A DNA stretch of 64,000 bases from Monoplex corrugatus (GCA_030674185.1 JAPXFY010000026.1:51364746-51428745), one strand, 5' to 3'. Shown: positions 46,602-59,310, numbered from the stretch's first letter. A program made the numbers and translations. The notes: generated from the sequence alone by a model not told the origin.

Positions 46602-49600
46602 TTTTAATTCAATTCAATTCAATTCATATTGCTTATAGCCCAGCCGACTATTAGAGCCATATCAGGGCTAACACCACGTCAAAAAGAAAAGAACAACCCG
46701 TTAAGATAAAAGACAACAGATAAAAACCATGCTCACCGTCAACCTTGCAAATCTAAAATGGTATTAAAGAAAAACACGTAAAATCACATCAGGTGAAATC
46801 TGTTGATCTCTTGTAAAAACTGGAAAATTGCATCAGGCGGGATGTCTCGGAAGAGCTTCTTTAAGGAGTCCGCCGTGTAGTGCTTTTGTCTTACATCGAA
46901 TAAGTCCCAACAATCGAGGAGGAGGTGTCGGATGCTTAACGGTTCATCACATGGTATACACCATGGTGCTTCTTCATTTTTCAAAAGGTACGAGTGAGTG
47001 TAGGATGTGTGACCCGTGCGTAATCTACATAACACTGTCTCTTTCTTACAGTTTCCTGCAGCAGATGGGAGAATTTCTTTCAGGTTAGGGCGGATTTGGA
47101 AAAGTTTGTTATCTGTCTGTTCATTCCAATCCTCCTGCCACAGATTTCTTACGTAACTGTGTACTTTCGATTTGACATCTGTGTAAAGGATCAAGGACTT
47201 AGACATCTTTGTCATCGTAGCCTTGGCCAGAGAGTCAGCCTTTTCACTGCCTCCAATACCAACATGGCCAGGAATCAAGGCAAAAACAATCTCGTAACTT
47301 TCATTTGCAAGAGTAGAATACACTTCAAAGAACTTCACTAGTTCAGGGTGATTGATGTTTCGGCAAGCAATTGCCTGCAAAGCAGAAAGGGAGTCAGAAA
47401 AAATTAGAAACTCTTTGTGCTTGGATTGGGACACCATTTTTAGTGCCAAAACCAGAGCAGTCAGTTCAGCAGTGTAAACAGAACTTTCAGATGGAATATG
47501 TTTTGAAAATGCTCGATTGGGAATCTCGGAGCAAAAGGCAGCGGCAGCAACACCTTCATCACACTTGGACCCGTCAGTGAAGATTCTGTGGGATGATGGA
47601 GATTTTTCACACAGTTCCACATAAAACGATTTGTACACTAGTGCACTGGTATTGTCTTTACGAAAGGAAGCAAGATCAAAACAAACCTTTGATGTTTTCA
47701 ACGTTCATGGTGGACTATCTGGAAATTTCGACAAGTCGTTAATAACTGCTAAATTTATATCTGCTTTTTCCATATGGGGGCGGATATGCAGCCCCAAAGG
47801 AGTCACTTTTGGATGCTTTTCAAAGTCACTTTGAAATCTGGGGTTGAAGACACAGTCGTAAGCTGGGTTTTCCGGTTCAGAAAACAGTTTCAAACAGAAA
47901 TTTAAACTTAGTTTCAGTCTACGGTTGCTCAGGGGGGTTCCCCTGCCTCTGCATACAAACTATACACAGGAGTTGTTCTGAATGCACCAAGACATAGGCG
48001 CAGCCCTTGATGGTGAATGGGATCAAGTGCCTTTAGGTACGACTCTCTTGCAGACCCATATACTGCGCGGCCATAGTCCAGTTTAAAGCGAATTAAAGCT
48101 CTGTGCAGGTGTAATAGTGTTTTCTTGTCGGCACCCCAGTCTGTATGAGCTACAATTCGAAGAATATTCAGAGCTTTCTGGCACGATGTTTTCAGATGTT
48201 GGATATGACTGAGAAAGTTCAACTTTTCATCAAAAATCAATCCCAGGAATTTTGCTTCTTTTACAGCTGGGATAATGCACTGTCCCAGACAAATTTCTGG
48301 GTCAGCAAAGAATTTTCGCATGTTATGAAAGTGAATACAGTATTTTGGTTGCTGAAAAAGTAAAGCCGTTTGTCTCTGCCCACTGCTGGATCCTATCTAC
48401 ACACAATTGCAGCCGCCGCTGAACGCCTGCATAGAAGCTTCCACTTGTGTAAACTGCAAAATCGTCCACAAACAGGGAACAGTCTGAGCCCTGCCGTACT
48501 GATTTGACTATGTTGTTGATCTTGATACTGAACAGCGCAGGAGAGAGAATGCTCCCTTGTGGTACACCCAGCTCTTGCTCATGGATATCCGATAGAGTAG
48601 TACCAACCCGCACTTGAAACTGTCCTGTCGATTGGCCAAAAACTTTTGGATAAACATATAGGTAGGTGACTCCGAAAACCCAATTCGTGTAGATCCATAA
48701 GAATTCCCGATTTCCAGGTGGTATCATAGGCTTTCTCTAAATCAAAGAAGATAGCCACTACATGCTGTTTCTTCAGAAATGCATTACGGATGGTCGTTTC
48801 CAGACGAATTAAATGATCTACTGTGGAATGGTGCTTGCGAAAACCGCATTGTTCTTTAGCCAAGATGCCGTCATTCTCCAGTTTCCACATCAGTCTCTTA
48901 TTGACCATTTTCTCCAACACTTTGCAAAGACAACTGGTTAGGGCTATTGGTCGATAATTGGATGGATTGGATACATCTTTTCCAGGTTTAGGCAGAGGGA
49001 CGATTAGGGCTTTCCGCCATGAGGGAGGAAAGAATCCTGTCGTCCATATGTAATTATACACTTTCAACAGAATTTCCAAACCTTTTCCGGGAGATGTTTC
49101 ACCAGTTTATAATGAACTTCATCTAAACCAGGAGAAGAGTCAGAGCAAGTCACAAGAGCGTCTTTTAATTCTTCTAATGTCAGTGGGAGATTGTACTCTT
49201 CCGTGTTATCAGAGATGAAGTTACAAGCTTTCTTTTCTTTCACCAATTTGTGTTTTCGAAAGACCGCTGATTTATTGGCTAAGGAAGAGTTCTTTTCGAT
49301 GGTAGATGCCAATATATTAGAGATGGCTTTTTTGTCAGTAATCAGACAATCTGACACTTTCAGATGGTGAACAGAGGGACAGGTGTTTTTCCCTTTAATT
49401 TGTTTGATAATTTTCCACACTTTCTTTTTTGAAGTTCGGGATGTCAATGTCGAGCAAAAGTTTCTCCAGGACTGTTGTTTATTTCTTTTAAAGACGTATC
49501 TTGACTTAGCTCGCAGTTTTTGATGAGCTCGAACATTGTCCGCTGATGGACTTTGAAACACGCGACATTGAGCTTTCTTGCGTTCTTGTTTTATCTGTTT

Positions 49601-52142
49601 ACATTCTACAGTAAACCATGGTGTTTTAGGCATGTGCGCTTTCTTTGACGATGTAGGAATGGCTTGTTTGGCACAGCTTAGGATATCTGCGTTAGAGTGT
49701 TTACTGGATCATCACTCTGCAGGACCCTTCCTTCCTCCAAATCACTCAGGACAGCCCTCTCGAACAAATCCCAGTCAGCCCTACGAAAAACCAAGCGCTC
49801 CGGCAGAGGCTCATGCCCAACGCTTGGATTTGTTAAGACAACTGGAAGATGGTCACTTCCATGCAGATCATCCAGAACTTTCCACTCATAGTCCAAAACC
49901 AGCGAAGCATCACACACTGATAAATCTAAACAGGAAAGTGTACCATTAGCAGGATGATTATATGTCGGAGATCCATCGTTTAGACAGCATAAGTTTAAAT
50001 CGGAGAAGACTTCTTCCAGCAAGAGACCTCGCGCTGAAGTATCTTCACTACCCCAAAGCGTGGAATGGCCATTCAAATCGCCCAACAACAGAAAAGGTTT
50101 TGGAAGTTCCTCAATCAAATCAACCAGTTCTTCTTTTGTAACAGCAACAGATGGAGGGAGGTATACAGAGCAAATGGTTATTGTTTTCTTTAGAGATACC
50201 CTTGCCGCTACTGCTTGCAAACTGGTGTTCAGACTAATAGGACTAAACAAAACAGACTTGTGTAGCAGCAAACATACTCCACCTGTTACTCCTCCATCTT
50301 TAGGTTGTGCTGGTTTGGAAATAATGTTGAAATTCATTAAGGAAAATCTCTTTCCTTCACGTATTAACGTTTCTTGTAAAGCCACTACAACAGGCTGCAA
50401 ATCACAGCAAAGTAGCTGGAGCTCCTCTAGATTGGAGTGGACACCTCGGATGTTCCACTGGACTATATTTTGCCCTTTAAGTGCTGGAGGATAGTTCTTT
50501 AATTCCACCAACATAACTTTTTGCCCTCCTCCATTTTCTGTGGAGCTGCTCCCGGACGGCTGGGGCGTGAGGGCAGGTTTACCAGGGAGACAGTATCTCC
50601 CTGGGTTGCCAACATTGGCTGCTTTTGGCTGTGCAACAGCCTGGGAGGTAGCGGGTTTAACACCCGCTTTTGGCTGTTGAACAGCCTGGGAGGCAGCGGG
50701 TTTAACGCCCCCGCTGAGGGCCTTTGTTTCTTGCACTGTTTCAAAATTTGTCTTGTTCCACGTTACAATCGTTTGACAGGCTATGGATACTTGACTGACT
50801 GTTTTGACTACTGACGCATAACTTTTGGTAGACGAGCTGCTGCCCTCTACCAATCTTTTGGCTTCGTGGAAAGGTATTTTCTTTTCTGCTTTCAGTCGTT
50901 GAATTGCCTGTTCCTTATGCCATACGGGGCAATCTTTGGAGGAGGATGGATGGTTACCTCCACAATTTATACAATTTTGTGGACCTTCACATCTCCCCTC
51001 ATGTGCCTCCTTTGCTCACATAGCACACTTTTTGGTTTCAGTGCACCTGTCCTTGATATGGCCAAACTTTTGACAGCGGAAGCAGCGCATTGGTGATGGC
51101 ACATACAACGACACTTTCACTTTCAAGTATCCAGTTCTCAGGTCTTGGGGTATAGCAGGAGAGCAAAAGGTAAAGAAGAGTGTGTTTGTCGGGATTTTTT
51201 CAGATCCTTTCCGGAACATGGCCCGGCGTACCTCTACAACGCCCTGGCTTTTCAGTTCCGTTCAGATCTCCTCCTCCGACACTCCAGTCAGCTAGGGGCA
51301 CCTTACGACTCCTTTGCTGCTGTTCAATCCTTTGTGTGGAGTGACTTTTATTACACGGTCAACTAGTACCGATGCTCTAAGCAAGCGATCTGACTGCTTG
51401 TTGTCCTTGCACTCCACAAGGTAATCTCCATTTCTCAGCTTTTTTATGGTTTTGGGGTTTCCAGTAAGGGCTTGAAATCCCTTCTGTATGGCAAAGGGAC
51501 TTAATTTCCAGATGGGTTTTTCATCCTCAATGCCTGTCACCACTAACCATGCTGCCCAAAAACCTGTTGCCTGTCGTGTTTCGTCCTCGGAATCCGAGTC
51601 ATACCCGTTGTCACGTTTTCTTTTTTGTTTGTTATGGTTAGACATGAGCGTAGGCTGAGCGATGGCAGAAATATCGCGGTCACCCCAGGAGAGCTGCCGT
51701 GCTGAAGAAGGGACAATGGATGGCCAATCTCTTGGCGTCCGTCCACGTGGAACCGTCCCGCATGAAACCAGACAGTGTACTTTAACGACTGACTTTCGTA
51801 CAGCCATTCATCCCCTCGCCAAGTACCTCAAGCTTGGGATTACGGGTTGCTTACGGCAACCAGTCGTGAACATGACGATGGGCATGAAGAAAATGGAAAT
51901 GAGGGTGGGACCACGCTTCGTCTCATCCCTTCTCCTTGATCTGTCCGACATGGGTAACCCTACCAGGGACATTATTATATTATGCTGTTTAGAGTCCAGT
52001 CCACGTCAACAGCCTTGGTTATCGGGACTGTCATTGAAAAAAACACAAATCTTTCAAGCAAGTAACCCCCATCGGCATAGCTAAAGGGATCATTGGGACC
52101 TCAAGCCCCCCGACCACGGCAAGGTGGCGGTCCCGTCCGGGC
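46602..52142 (-). mobile_element. full-length I/Nimb-type LINE, 5.5 kb
   Basis: Flanked by a 13-bp target duplication. On the minus strand: 5' UTR from 52142; ORF1 from about 51807 with zinc knuckles CFRCQKFGHIKDRC and CINCGGNHPSSSKDC; APE endonuclease at 50460-49680 (VQWNIRGVHSNLEEL, LLGDLNGHSTLWGS, GSDHLPVVL); reverse transcriptase at 49080-48330 (NYRPIALTSCLCKVLEKM, FFDLEKAYDTTW, GVPQGSILSPALF, LFVDDFAVY); RNase H at 47590-47160 (RIFTDGSKCDEG, TAELTALVLAL, IFSDSLSALQAI, PGHVGIGGSEKADSLA). The 3' UTR ends in (GAATT)n. APE plus RT plus RNase H defines the I group; Nimb is inference. Eight frame segments, mostly joined by frameshifts. Confidence 0.9.
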
Positions 52143-52340
52143 AGTTTCAAAGACGTGACAGTAAACAGTTTAATATATCATAAACAGATAACAATTCATT
52201 CTGTGTGTCCCCTCCCACTGAAACATCCAGTTTAGAACTTTTATGTTGAAAGACCTGACAGTAAACAGTTCAATACATCATAAACAGATAAGAATTCGTT
52301 TAGTGTGTTCCCTCCCACATGAAACAGTTTAGAAGATTAC
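52143..52340. repeat. target-site copy and minisatellite units from exon 4 boundary
   Basis: Begins with AGTTTCAAAGACG. Units of about 100 bp follow ('gacagtaaacagtt.aata.atcataaacagata'), including a copy of the exon 4 acceptor text at 52203-52240 and a partial one at 52303-52335. Confidence 0.8.
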
Positions 52341-53099
52341 AATTTTCAGTACCACAACAGCAAACAAATCTAAACAAATCAGTTCATGAAAACCAAATGC
52401 CGATGACCATACAAATAATGACAATAATGATAGTAAACTTTCCCACTGAAAGATCAAAGGTACAACAGAACGATTTCATGATTTTAAGTAACATAAATGA
52501 ATAAATGAATAAACAGATAAACAAATACACTTTTGTGGTTTTCAATATCACAGCTACAATACTACTACACCCACTACCATAATAAACACGAAAGAAAAAA
52601 ATCAACGTGTCCTGTACCACTCAAACCTCAAGGCTGGAAGATTTGTAGTCTGTAATTATCAGAGCATACTATGAGCACACTGTGAAGACTGGGACCACAC
52701 AGTCGAGTCACACCTGCTGCACCGATGTGTCAGTATGAGTGTTACCCAACTTTCCTGATCAACACCGCAGGTGTCTGCATCTCTCGGATCTGGCTGAATC
52801 CTGACATAATAGGAAGCGTCCATTACAGTCCTTTCATGCAGTCTCATTCCCAAATGGAATTGGACAGCATTATCATTAGCATCCCCATTCTCATAATCAT
52901 AGCAATGTGAAAAAATGGCACCAGATTCTGAAGCCTTTCATGCCCTGTTCCCATGGTGACCTCAGTTCTGGCGGGTCTGTTGGAGCGCTGAAATGACCAG
53001 TAAGGAAGTGATGCAGGACAGTGGAGAAGAGGTGTGTTACGACATGGCTTCTCAGCTCTTGCACGGTTGCTACTGTTACTGTTAAATGCTATTGTTACT
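52341..53099. other. no gene; segment duplicated at 54505
   Basis: 52950-53099 recurs at 54505-54645 (shared 'atggtgacctcagttctg', 'tgaccagtaagg', 'gttacgacatg.cttctca'), each time just before a SINE family A 3' end. The rest is unassigned intron. Confidence 0.6.
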
Positions 53100-53614
53100 G
53101 TTATTTCTGTTTAAAGCCCAGTGGATTGCGTAGACCCATATCAGACCTATAACCATTTCAAAACATACACAAAACTTCAACAAGGAAAAGAAAAGAAAAT
53201 TAAGCACACATATCAATGCATTCGCGCACATACTCTAACGACATGCCCCTGGCATTGACCATTCCGTCCAATTTATCACACAGGCGATTTAAAAAAACAC
53301 GCCTGAAAACAAATTTAAGCATAACTAAGGACACCAAAACATATATAAAAACGGGCATAAATTACCTAAAATTGCTTCCGCATATCTCACCTCCGCATAT
53401 CTCACCTCCCTAGAGCCAAAATTGCATTTAATACATGAACCCAATTATCAGTCCTAAGAAAAAGTACGTAAGACGTTATCGAACAAATACAGGTGAATGG
53501 ACCAGTAAGGCAGAAAATGATAGGAAGAAATGACAGAAACCAAAGGAGGAAGAAAGAGACAGAGTGACAGGAAAGGAAATTTCTAGCACAGAATTTCCAG
53601 AAGGTGGGGATACA
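53100..53614 (-). mobile_element. SINE family A, copy 11, main part
   Basis: 'tgtttaaagcccagtggatt' through 'ccagaaggtggggatac'. The last 12 bases (aggtggggatac) recur at 54453, flanking the RTE-like LINE; the short 5' end continues at 54453-54500. Confidence 0.9.
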
Positions 53615-54452
53615 CATCATCATCAGGTGCCTTGCCGAATGGCGTTGGCGATCATGGACTTCCATCTGTCTCTATCTCTTGTTGCCCCAAGCATCTCTTC
53701 CACCCTCCTTGTCCCCAGCCACTCTGCAAGTCCGTCTAGTATCTTCTCCCTGGGTCTACCTGGTGCTCTCTTTCCCTCCAGCTTTCCCGTTGTGACCAGG
53801 TGCTCCAAATCCCCCTTCCTCATAAAATGGCCCATAAATTTTGCCTGTCTTTTCCTAATCTTCCTAGTGAGTGATCTACTTGAGTCTGCCTCCATCAAGA
53901 CTGTCTCGTTTGTTTTCTTTGCTGTCCATGGAACTCTCAACATTCTTCTTAGAAACCACATCTCAGCTGCCTTAATCTTGTTCTGGCTTTGCTTACTGAC
54001 TGTCCACGCCTCACAACCATACAGCAGTATTGGTTGTATATAACATTCAAGAACTCTCTTCCTGATGTAAATTGATAGGCATTTGTTGGTAAGAATGCTT
54101 TCCATCTTCTTGAATGCTGTTTTGGCTTGGCCTATTCTGCTGGCTACCTCTGATGTGCATCTGCCGTCTGGTGAGATGATTGTTCCCTGGTATTTAAACT
54201 TATCAACCTGTCTCAAGGTTGTGCTATTTGCTGTTATTTTGCATGAGGGGATTTCATGTTTTTTACTGATCACCATGACTTCAGTCTTCCTGCTGTTTAG
54301 TTCCAAGCCTTTATCTTTGCTTTCTATTTCTAGTATATTCACAAGGTTTTGTAGGTCCCTTTCATTTTTTGCAATTAGCACGGTGTCATCTGCGTATCGA
54401 ATGTTGTTTATCATTTTTCCTCCAACTTTTAATCCAGGGTCTTCTTCTAGGT
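53615..54452 (-). mobile_element. RTE-like LINE, open-frame 5'-truncated copy
   Basis: Inserted in SINE copy 11 with a 12-bp target duplication (aggtggggatac). The minus strand is open from 54452 to the stop at 53623: GGKMINNIRYADDTVLIAK, GLELNSRKTEVMVISKKHE, LLYGCEAWTVSKQSQNKI and GKLEGKRAPGRPREK. YADD is intact and there is no frameshift, so this is the youngest copy here. The endonuclease and most of the reverse transcriptase are missing. 3' tail (ATG)n. Confidence 0.92.
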
Positions 54453-54500
54453 TAGGTGGGGATACTATATATACTGAAAGAGCTCCCGGTTTCCCCACGG
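54453..54500 (-). mobile_element. SINE family A, copy 11, 5' end
   Basis: 'ggggatactatatatactga', then 'aagagctcccggtttcccca'. Continuation of 53100-53614. Confidence 0.85.
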
Positions 54501-54644
54501 GTGGTGTTCCGATGGTGACCTCAGTTCTGATGGGTTTGATGGACAGCTGAACTGACCAGTAAGGTAGAATGATGCAGGATATTGGAGAACAGGGGTGTTA
54601 CGACATGACTTCTCAAATCTGGCACAGTTGCCACTGTTGTTGTT

Positions 54645-54718
54645 ATTTTTGTTTAAAGCCCAGTCGACTGCATACAGCCATATCAGGGCTATAACCATTT
54701 CAAAACATACACAAAACC
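54645..54718 (-). mobile_element. SINE family A, copy 12, 3' end only
   Basis: 'tgtttaaagcccagtcgact' to 'tttcaaaacatacacaaaac', then straight into the minisatellite. Confidence 0.85.
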
Positions 54719-56362
54719 AGTATCATTACCATTACTGCTATCACCACCATCATTACAATAACTACTACCACCAGTATAATTACCATGACTACTACCACCA
54801 CTATCATTACCATTACTACTATCACCACCACCATCATTACCATCACTACTACCACCACATCATTACCATCACTACTACCACTACCATCATTACCATCATT
54901 ACTACCACCACCATCATTACCATTACTACTACCACCACCATCATTACCACTACTACTACCACCACTATCATTACCATTACTACTACTACCACCATCATTA
55001 CCATTACTACTACTACCACCATCATTACCATCACTACTACCACCACCATCATTACCATCACTACTACCACCACTATCATTACCATTACTACTACCACCAC
55101 TATCATTACCATTACTATTACCACCACTATCATTACCATTACTACTTCCACCACCATCATTACCATTACTACTACTACCACCATCATTACCACTACTACT
55201 ACCACCACCATCATTACCATCACTACTACCACAACCATCATTACCATTACTACTACCACCAGTATCATTACCATGACTACTACCACCACCATCATTACCA
55301 TTACTACTACCACCACCATCATTACCATCACTACTACCATCACTATCATTACCATTACTACTAGTACTATCACCATCATTACTTCTACCACCACCATCAT
55401 TACCATGACTAATACCACCACCATCATTACCATTACTACTACCACCAGTATCATTACCATTACTACTACCACCACCACCATCATTACCATCACTACTACC
55501 ACAATTATCATTACCACTACCACCACCACCATCATTACCATCACTACTACCACCAGTATCATTACCATGACTACTACCACAACCATCATTACCATTAATA
55601 CCACCAGTATCATTCCCATGACTACTACCACCATCATCATTACCATCACTACTACCACCACTATCATTACCATTACTACTATCACCACCACCATCATTAC
55701 CATGACTACTACCACCATCATTTCCATGACTACTACCACCACCAACATTACCATCACTACTACCACCACCATCATTACCATTACTACTGCCATCACCATC
55801 ATTACCATGACTACTACCACCAGTATCATTACCACTACTACTACCACCACCATCATTAACATTACTACCACCACCATCATTACCATCACTACTACCACCA
55901 CTATCATTACAATTACTACTACCACCAGTATCATTACCATCACTACTACCACCACCATCACTACTACCACCATCATTGCCATTACTACTACCACCAGTAT
56001 CATTACCATCACTACTACCACCACTATCATTACCATTACTACTACCACCAGTATCACTACCATGACTACTACCACCACCATCGTTACCATGACTATTACC
56101 ACCACCATCATTACCATGACTACTACCACCATCATTACCATGACTACTACCACCAGTATCATTACCATTACTACTATCACCAGTATCATTACCATTACTA
56201 CTACCACCATCATTACCATCACTACTACCACCACCATCATTACCATTACTACTGCCACCACCATCATTACAATGACTACTACCACCAGTATCATTACCAT
56301 GACTACTACCACCACCATCATTACCATGACTACTATCACCACCATCATTACCATTACTACCA
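54719..56362. repeat. minisatellite, 'catcattaccattactacta' type
   Basis: About 1.64 kb of 24-30-bp units made of CATCATTACCATTACTACTA plus CCACCAC variants. All long open frames here (Thr/Ile, Pro/Leu, Gly/Ser/Asn/Asp or Met/Val rich) are repeat translations. Confidence 0.95.
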
Positions 56363-57765
56363 TTTCTTTGCTGCTCGTCAACTGCAAGAAAAGGTGCAGG
56401 AACAACACCGAGCACTGTACACAACCTTTGTCGACTTGACAAAGGCGTTTGACACGGTGAGTCGCGAGGGGCTGTGGAAGATAATGGCGATGTTCGGCTG
56501 CCCTCCAGCCTTCGTAAATATGGTGCGACAGTTCCACAATGGTATGATGGCACGGGTCCTTGATGATAGAGAAATGTCCAGAGACTTTCCAGTCAGCAAT
56601 GGCGTGAAACAAGGATGCATCCTTGTGCCTACACTGTTCTCTATGGTGTTCTCGGCAATGTTATCAGATGCATTCTCTCCAGAAGACCCTGGCATAGATA
56701 TACACTACCGCACAGACGGCAAGTTGTACAACACAAGACGCCTCAAGGCGACCACTAAATGCAGTTACAGCACTCTTCGTGACCTCCTTTTCACAGACGA
56801 TTGTGCGTTAAATGCTTACAGTGGTGAACAGATGCAACAATGCATGGACAAATTTTCAACTGCTTGCGACAACTTCGGTCTTACAATAAGCACCAAGAAA
56901 ACCGAAGTCATGTATCAGCCTCCTCCAGGTGTTCCATATACTGAACCAAATATCGAGGTCAAGGGCACAAAACTACATGCAGTCGACAACTTCACATATC
57001 TCGGCAGTTCCCTATCACGTTGTGTGCATATCGACGACAAAGTCAACAAACGCATAGCTAAGGCCAGCACTGCATTTGGGAGGCTGCGTCCTACTGTATG
57101 AGACAGAAGAGGTATCTTGGCCACAATTAAACTCAAAGTGTACAAAGCGGTGGTCCTCACACCACTCTCCTCTACGGCAGTGAGACCTGGACTGTTTACA
57201 GTAGACACGCAAGGAAATTGAATCATTTTCACACCAAAAGCCTCAGAAAGATTCTCAATATCCAATGGCAAGAGAAGATCCCTGATACAGAAGTACTAGA
57301 GAGAGCCAATCTCCCCTCCATCCACACTTTACTTCAAAAGAGTCAAGTTCGCTGGGCTGGCCATTCTGACACCAGAATTCCGAAGCAACTCCTCTACGGG
57401 GAACTAGCATCTGGCAAGAGAACAGTTGGAGGCCAGAGAAAACGGTTTAGAGACAGCTTGAAGGCATCGCTAAAGTCCCTCAACATAGACTGGGAGAATT
57501 GGGAAAACCTTTCCCTCAACCGTACAGTCTGGCGTAGAAGAATCAAAACCGGATGTACCATTTCAGAAGTGTCTCGTATCCAATCTGCACAAGAAAAACG
57601 AGCTGCACGGAAAACTAGGGCTGCAAACCCTTCAACCACAGCAACCGACCATAGATGTCCAACCTGTGGACGTTACTTCTGTGCCCAGATCGGATTGATC
57701 AGTCACCTCCGGACACACTGACTCAAAGCAACTTCATGAAGCCGTGGTCATTGTCGACGACGACA
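56363..57765 (+). mobile_element. LINE reverse transcriptase fragment with C-terminal C2H2 finger
   Basis: The plus strand encodes ALYTTFVDLTKAFDTVSREG, NGVKQGCILVPTLFSMVFSA, LLFTDDCALNAYS and TISTKKTEVMY up to a stop at about 57099. A frameshift near 57165 follows, then SETWTVYSRHARKLNHFHTK, IPDTEVLERANLPSIHTLL and a final CPTCGRYFCAQIGLISHLRT finger. The catalytic box is F-T-D-D where F-A-D-D is usual. 5' truncated, inactive, and embedded in the ACC/ATC minisatellite. Clade not assigned. Confidence 0.88.
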
Positions 57766-58760
57766 GACGAACACCACCACCACCATCATTACCATTACTA
57801 CTACCACCACCATCATTACCATCACTACTACCACCACCATCATTACCATTACTACTACCACCACCATCATTACCATTACTACTACCACCACCATCATTAC
57901 CATCACTACTACCACCACCATCATTACCATTACTACTACCACCACCATCATTACCATTACTACTACCACCACCATCATTACCATTACTACTACCACCACC
58001 ATCATTACCATTACTACTACCACCACCATCATTACCACTACTACTACCACCACCATCATTACCACTACTACTACCACCACCATCATTACCATTACTACTA
58101 CCACCACCATCATTACCATCACTACTACCACCACCATCATTACTATTACTACCATCATCATTACCATTACTACTACCACCACCATCATTACCATCACTAT
58201 TACCACCACCATCATTAACATTACTACTGCTACCACCATCATCATTACCATTACTACTACCCCCACCATCATTACCATTACTACTACCACCACCATCATT
58301 ACCATGACTACTACCACCACCATTATTACCATTACTACTACCACCACCATCATTACCATGACATACTACCACCACCATTATTGCCATTACTACTACTACT
58401 ACCACCATTACCATTACTACTACCACCACCATCATTACCATTACTACTACCACCACCATCATTACCATTACTACTACCACCACCATCATTACCATGACTA
58501 CTACTACCACCATTACCATTACTACTACCATCAGCACCAGTACCATTACAGATTACTACTACCACTACCACCATCATTACCATTACTACTTTTACCACCA
58601 TCATTAACATTAATACTATTACCATCATCAGTACCATTACTGCTACTGCTACCAATTACAATTTCTATTTCCGTCATCACCATAGGTACTACCACAAGTA
58701 GTATCACTACCACAACTGCTACCGCAATCATTATCATGACTACTATAATCACCTTGCTAC
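57766..58760. repeat. minisatellite, second block
   Basis: Same unit family as 54719-56362, more regular (27-bp units with CCACCACCATCATTACCATT), degrading towards 58760. Confidence 0.95.
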
Positions 58761-58773
58761 ATCTACTACTCAC

Positions 58774-58906
58774 ATTTAGAGGTAGACTGGAGACTGTTGC
58801 TTGTCTGTGTGGCGGTGGTATGGTCGTCAAGATCAAAGGTCACTTGCACCTGACTCCCATACACAATGCTTGCCACTCGGACATTGCTGCTGTCCACGCC
58901 TATGTC
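58774..58906 (-). CDS. receptor exon 3: vWA domain
   Basis: 133 bases with donor GTGAGTAG and an acceptor gatgatgatgcag set in a (GAT)n run. It encodes DIGVDSSNVRVASIVYGSQV, then QVTFDLDDHTTATQTSNSL and QSTSK. The VRVA.I.YGS.V.V.F.L pattern is beta strand B/C of a vWA domain. Entry is in phase 0 after exon 2 and exit carries a T into exon 4, which reads on as LGGGT. The weak acceptor context is compensated by exact phase and domain fit. Confidence 0.85.
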
Positions 58907-58938
58907 CTGCATCATCATCATCATCATCATCATCATCA
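58907..58938. repeat. (CAT)n abutting receptor exon 3
   Basis: A CAT run touches the splice acceptor and replaces the polypyrimidine tract. Confidence 0.9.
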
Positions 58939-59310
58939 GTCACAAAGGAATGGATGATCAAAAAAGGCTTGAATAATGAGTGTCAAAGGAAAACACTACA
59001 CACTTTAAGTAGCAAGATCCACCAGACATTTTCTTGTTTGTTTATTTGTTGTTTGTTTGCTTGCTTGTTTGTTTGTTTGTGCTTGTTATTGTGCAGTGAT
59101 ATGAAACACTGGATCTTGTACATGTTCGACACTGTGTTTGCCTTTGTCTCAAGAGACTCTGAACTCCAGGAAAAATACAGTTTCTTGTGTAAACTGGAAT
59201 TCTAGTTTGTCCTTGGAAACACTGAAAAATTCTCCCTTGCATAAACTGGAATGTATGGTTCTACTTGGTCCTAGTCATAACTATCATCATCATCATCATC
59301 ATCATCATCA

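Noticed and set aside
47371..47580. Plus-strand open frames across the full-length LINE
   Set aside because: Shadows of the minus-strand RNase H coding region.
54595..56612. Open frames over 580 codons on both strands
   Set aside because: Translations of the ACC/ATC minisatellite with no stops by composition; not proteins.
57655..58957. His-Tyr, Pro-Leu and Gly-Ser-Asn rich open frames
   Set aside because: Same minisatellite; no start context or domain.
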